Origin: Photobacterium swingsii
GTDB taxonomy: Bacteria > Pseudomonadota > Gammaproteobacteria > Enterobacterales > Vibrionaceae
Direction of reading: 5' to 3'
Length of the DNA stretch: 64,000 bases
NCBI RefSeq assembly: GCF_024346715.1
Contig: NZ_AP024852.1
Span: 2,976,001-3,040,000 of the forward strand
The translations under genes and the position numbers were made by a program. The notes below the pieces were generated by a model. It did no database searches, was not told the DNA's origin, and saw only the letters and a program-made list of their open reading frames with translations. Positions 61,464 through 64,000 of this stretch are shown piece after piece. The first letter of the stretch is position 1, and each line of letters opens with the position of its first letter.

Positions 61464-61820
61464 ATGAGTTGGAAAAACATTGCCGCACTTACGTTAGCAC
61501 TGAGTCTACTGGGTGGCTGTTCAGTTGTTGAACGATTGGTTTACCGTATTGACATCAACCAAGGTAACTTCTTGGAAGCAAAAGATGTGGATACACTACG
61601 ATTTGGTATGAATAAAGAACAAGTACGCTATGTATTAGGTTCGCCAATGCTAGTAGAGCAAGGCCACCCTGACACTTGGTACTATGTTTACTACCACAAG
61701 CCAGGTCATGATGAACCACAACAAAAAGACCTCAAGCTAAGCTTTGATAAAAACAACAAATTGATAGGCTTATCGGGTGATTACCAGCCAAGCCCGCAGT
61801 TCATGGATGGCATGAACTGA
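61464..61820 (+). CDS. bamE: BamE (SmpA), outer-membrane assembly lipoprotein
   Basis: BamE is a small lipoprotein of the BAM complex that inserts beta-barrel proteins into the outer membrane. The 118-residue product has a lipoprotein signal with lipobox LLGGC (Cys19) and the family motif GMNKEQVRYVLGSPM. A DTWYYVYYHKPGH strand also matches. I chose the ATG at 61464, the normal family start; earlier in-frame codons would put 31 residues before the signal peptide. Confidence 0.95.
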   Translation: MSWKNIAALTLALSLLGGCSVVERLVYRIDINQGNFLEAKDVDTLRFGMNKEQVRYVLGSPMLVEQGHPDTWYYVYYHKPGHDEPQQKDLKLSFDKNNKLIGLSGDYQPSPQFMDGMN

Positions 61821-61875
61821 TCAAAGCTAGGCTATGAACGCGTCCATCTTGGCCTCATCACCAAATGGCAGAGAC

Positions 61876-61904
61876 AAAAAAGCTCGCATATTGCGAGCTT
61901 TTTT
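61876..61904. terminator. Bidirectional terminator between bamE and rnfH
   Basis: A perfect 13-bp inverted repeat (AAAAAAGCTCGCA / TGCGAGCTTTTTT) with a 3-base loop lies between the convergent bamE and rnfH genes. Confidence 0.93.
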
Positions 61905-61933
61905 ATGTTTGAAGCAGCAAACAATAAATCATG

Positions 61934-62248
61934 TTATTTATTTGCTTCTGCCGCCTTCTTCGCTTGCTCGGCACGCTTACGGCGGATCTCTTTCGGATCT
62001 GCCAATAACGGACGGTAGATCTCTAATCGATCACCATCACGCACGGTCGCATCTAATTTCACGTTACGGCTATACACACCCACCTTATTTTTCTTCAGGT
62101 CGATGTCTGGGTACATTTCTAATACACCCGATTGCTCAATGATCGCCTGTACCTTGGTATCTGAGGTGATCGCGAGTTTAATCACTCGCTGAGCGGAAGG
62201 CAGTGCATACACCACCTCCACATGAATTAACTTGTCGTCAGAAGCCAT
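61934..62248 (-). CDS. rnfH: RnfH family ubiquitin-like protein
   Basis: The 104-residue product belongs to the RnfH/YfjF family, a beta-grasp protein whose biochemical role is unsettled. It matches through [20 protein letters not shown], the [31 protein letters not shown] core and a lysine-rich C-terminal helix ([11 protein letters not shown]). Its start overlaps the end of ratA by 11 bp, the same pairing as in E. coli. Confidence 0.92.
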   Translation of the reverse strand: MASDDKLIHVEVVYALPSAQRVIKLAITSDTKVQAIIEQSGVLEMYPDIDLKKNKVGVYSRNVKLDATVRDGDRLEIYRPLLADPKEIRRKRAEQAKKAAEANK

Positions 62249-62672
62249 AAATTTCTTTTGCTCGTTGCGTAAAAGCAGACACCATATTACTGGTTAACTC
62301 TTTAAAGACTTTGCCAAATGCCATTTCAACAATCGCATTGGTAAATTCAAAGTCTAAATTCAGCTCAACTTTACATGCTTCAGCATCAAGTTCGATAAAT
62401 TTCCAACCACCAGCTAGCTTCTGAAACGGCCCTTCAACGAGCTGCATTTCAATATTTTGAAAACTGGTTAACTGATTACGGGTAACAAATGTTTTCTTGA
62501 TCCCCGCCTTCGCCACATCGACTGACGCCATCATGTGCAGATCGGAACTTTCAATCACTTTGGAGCCCGAACAACCTGGCAAAAAGGCAGGGTAAGACTC
62601 AACATCGTTAACTAAATCAAACATTTGCTTGGCGCTAAAAGGGACTAACGCAGAGCGAGTGATCTGAGGCAT
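62238..62672 (-). CDS. ratA: RatA/Coq10-type START-domain protein
   Basis: The 144-residue protein is a single polyketide-cyclase/START domain. It matches E. coli RatA (YfjG), which is reported to block ribosome subunit joining, and the related Coq10 family binds ubiquinone. Visible motifs are [26 protein letters not shown] near the start and a C-terminal helix with [14 protein letters not shown]. Which of the two roles applies cannot be decided from sequence. It is divergent from smpB. Confidence 0.9.
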   Translation of the reverse strand: MPQITRSALVPFSAKQMFDLVNDVESYPAFLPGCSGSKVIESSDLHMMASVDVAKAGIKKTFVTRNQLTSFQNIEMQLVEGPFQKLAGGWKFIELDAEACKVELNLDFEFTNAIVEMAFGKVFKELTSNMVSAFTQRAKEIYGF

Positions 62673-62833
62673 AGTTTCTCCTTAACCCTTAGACGAAAGT
62701 AATGATACCATTACTGCGCTAACAGCCAAAATAGGGAATGCAGCGCATAATCGCTTACCCAGTAAGCCAAATGAAGCCAGTATCCCCTTCGACCGCCCAA
62801 AATCTGGCGGGACACAGAATAAAAAGAGTATTT

Positions 62834-63316
62834 ATGGCCAAGAAAAAACCAAGTAAACCGGGTAGCAATACCATTGCCAAAAACCGCTCCGCGCGTCATG
62901 AGTTTTCGATTGAAGACGAATACGAAGCGGGCCTATCGCTACAAGGCTGGGAAGTAAAAGCCATTCGTGACGGTAAAATCAACATTTCAGAGAGTTACGT
63001 GTTCCTACGTAACGGCGAAGCCTTTATCTCTGGTGTGACGATCACCCCACTGAATGCCGCTTCTACCCACGTTGTTGCCGATCCAACACGCGTACGTAAG
63101 CTACTGCTTAACCGCCGTGAAATCCAGAAGTTAGAGCACGCGGTGAACCGTGATGGCGAAACCATTGTGGCATTAACCATGTACTGGAAGGCATCTTGGG
63201 TTAAAATTAAGATAGGCACAGCGCGAGGCAAGAAATTGCACGATAAGCGTAGTGACAGTAAAGATCGTGATTGGCAGCGTGATAAAGCGCGCATCATGAA
63301 ACACAGCGTAAGATAG
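62834..63316 (+). CDS. smpB: SmpB, tmRNA-binding protein
   Basis: SmpB binds the tRNA-like domain of tmRNA and brings it to stalled ribosomes. The 160-residue protein has the core [37 protein letters not shown], and the C-terminal tail with [20 protein letters not shown] that enters the decoding centre. I chose the ATG at 62834 ([17 protein letters not shown]). Earlier in-frame starts give non-conserved sequence. ssrA, its RNA partner, begins 106 bp downstream. Confidence 0.96.
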   Translation: MAKKKPSKPGSNTIAKNRSARHEFSIEDEYEAGLSLQGWEVKAIRDGKINISESYVFLRNGEAFISGVTITPLNAASTHVVADPTRVRKLLLNRREIQKLEHAVNRDGETIVALTMYWKASWVKIKIGTARGKKLHDKRSDSKDRDWQRDKARIMKHSVR

Positions 63317-63324
63317 TCAACTTG

Positions 63325-63363
63325 TGGCTAAGTGTTCGAATTTCATCCATAAACACTTGGCCA
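63325..63363 (+). terminator. Hairpin after smpB
   Basis: TGGCTAAGTGTT and AACACTTGGCCA form an imperfect 11-12-bp stem just past the smpB stop. The sequence that follows is only moderately T-rich, so activity is uncertain. Confidence 0.4.
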
Positions 63364-63376
63364 TACTGTAATTTTG

Positions 63377-63404
63377 TTGACGCATATATAAAGTATGCTA
63401 GTAT
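63377..63404 (+). promoter_or_regulatory. Promoter of ssrA
   Basis: TTGACG at 63377-63382 and TAGTAT at 63399-63404, with a 16-base spacer, lie about 20 bp before the mature 5' end. That leaves room for a short precursor leader removed by RNase P. Confidence 0.65.
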
Positions 63405-63422
63405 CGAACGCGTAACACCTCT

Positions 63423-63792
63423 GGGGCTGATTTAGGATTCGACAGGATCACGAAGGCTTTGGGAGCATGTCGTGGGGCGGTTTGCCACGTTAAAAGCCGC
63501 AAAAAAATAGTCGCAAACGACGAAAACTACGCACTAGCAGCTTAATACCCTGCTAAGAGCGCTCCTGCCCTAGCTTCCGCTTGTAAGACGGGGAATAACA
63601 GGGGTTCAAACCCAAACAAGATAGCGAGGGAACCTTTGACTAGAGAGGTGAACCGCGAAATAGAATTCTGGTATGTATTCGCATAGCGTGTCTGTTCGCA
63701 GTGTCGGGTACGAGAATAAAGACAGACTAAGCATGTAGCGCCTCTGGTTAGACTGATTTTGGACGCGGGTTCAAATCCCGCCAGCTCCACCA
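63423..63792 (+). ncRNA. ssrA: tmRNA (10Sa RNA)
   Basis: The 370-nt RNA frees stalled ribosomes by acting first as tRNA-Ala and then as mRNA. The 5' end GGGGCUG pairs with CAGCUCC before the terminal ACCA at 63789-63792, forming the acceptor stem. A T-arm GGTTCAAATCC is present. The tag frame runs from the GCA at 63513 to the TAA at 63543-63545 and encodes ANDENYALAA, the same tag as in E. coli. smpB lies directly upstream. The 3' end is a common integration site for islands. Confidence 0.97.
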
Positions 63793-63803
63793 AATACACA
63801 TTT

Positions 63804-63829
63804 AAAGACGTCCCAGGACGTCTTTTTTT
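63804..63829 (+). terminator. Terminator of ssrA
   Basis: AGACGTC and GACGTCT form a 7-bp stem with a 4-base loop, followed by seven T residues. Confidence 0.9.
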
Positions 63830-63905
63830 GTGCCTGCAATAACGCAAAATCAATGACTTAGCGTACTATAAGGTTCCATAGCATCCCACTGCTTCTTTGC
63901 ATTAT

Positions 63906-63954
63906 GGGTACACAGAAGGGTACACTGATTTTAGTCCCCTAATTTGGTGTACCC
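63906..63954. repeat. Three GGGTACAC motifs upstream of the integrase gene
   Basis: GGGTACAC occurs at 63906-63913 and 63918-63925 in direct orientation, 12 bp apart, and inverted as GTGTACCC at 63947-63954, only 3 bp before the putative integrase start. The first and third copies sit in longer near-palindromic contexts (ATTATGGGTACAC / GTGTACCCATTATG). They could be arm-type integrase sites or an autoregulatory operator. Confidence 0.6.
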
Positions 63955-63957
63955 ATT

Positions 63958-64000
63958 ATGGCTAAAACGACAACTAGACTATCAGACAAAGAGATCAAAG
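63958..64000 (+). CDS. Putative island integrase, 5' end only
   Basis: Only 14 codons are in the window (MAKTTTRLSDKEIK). The start resembles P4-type tyrosine recombinases, which often begin with MA-K and a short LT/LSDxEIK-like segment. The position, 165 bp after the 3' end of ssrA and reading away from it, is the typical site of such integrases. No catalytic residue is visible, so the call rests on context. The ribosome binding site is not obvious. Confidence 0.6.
   Translation, partial: MAKTTTRLSDKEIK

Noticed and set aside
63542..63853. A 103-codon minus-strand ORF antisense to ssrA (contains VELAGFEPASKIS)
   Set aside because: It is the reverse complement of the tmRNA gene. Such ORFs recur in databases as spurious proteins wherever ssrA is present.

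Overview
The window is bacterial chromosomal DNA, almost certainly from the family Vibrionaceae and most like Photobacterium or a close Vibrio relative. This rests on the proteins (IscS, IscR, Tgt, QueA, PhoB/PhoR, RdgC and TrhP read as close Vibrio-type orthologues), on the frequent use of CTA for leucine in highly expressed genes such as suhB and the peroxiredoxin, and on a gene order that I recognise from the large chromosome of Vibrio. Coding density is high and nearly all genes are core genes. The only sign of an accessory element is at the right edge.

Layout. 1-7.2 kb is the complete isc iron-sulfur operon on the minus strand (iscR-iscS-iscU-iscA-hscB-hscA-fdx-iscX), followed by a truncated pepB, with two abutting IscR boxes in front of iscR. 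7.2-9.9 kb holds trmJ, suhB and a leucine-rich-repeat lipoprotein. 9.9-15.7 kb is the secretion and queuosine block secF-secD-yajC-tgt-queA. 15.7-18.2 kb carries a GlyGly-CTERM trypsin-like protease, a CBS-domain protein and acpH. 18.4-21.4 kb is the glyoxylate shunt pair aceB-aceA, followed by a 649-bp intergenic region with a 20-bp perfect palindrome and a very short ORF. 22.0-23.7 kb is a divergent OxyR2-type regulator and 2-Cys peroxiredoxin pair.

23.9-40 kb is a phosphate and polyphosphate region: cutC, ppk2, a LysR regulator, pstC-pstA-pstB-phoU behind a Pho box, a double-ACT GcvR-like protein, overlapping ppk-ppx, a PstS-like binding protein, and phoB-phoR behind a second Pho box. Uptake, signalling, polyphosphate synthesis by two unrelated kinases, and polyphosphate breakdown are therefore encoded together. 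The gap between pstC and the GcvR-like gene has nested inverted repeats that could be an unannotated structured RNA.

40-50.3 kb holds sbcD-sbcC and rdgC (DNA repair), trhP-yfhL (tRNA hydroxylation and its ferredoxin), mepA and an orphan SorC/DeoR-family regulator. 50.6-54.2 kb is a type IV minor-pilin set (fimT-pilW-pilX-pilV, with a divergent PilE-like pilin). 54.2-58.3 kb is the heat-shock block grpE, dnaK, dnaJ with two recognisable sigma-32 promoters. 58.4-63.3 kb carries nadK, recN with two LexA boxes, bamE, rnfH, ratA and smpB.

The window ends with ssrA (tmRNA, tag ANDENYALAA), its terminator, three copies of an 8-bp motif, and the first 14 codons of what is probably an integrase. That is the usual arrangement of a genomic island inserted at the 3' end of ssrA, so an island probably begins here and continues past the right edge.
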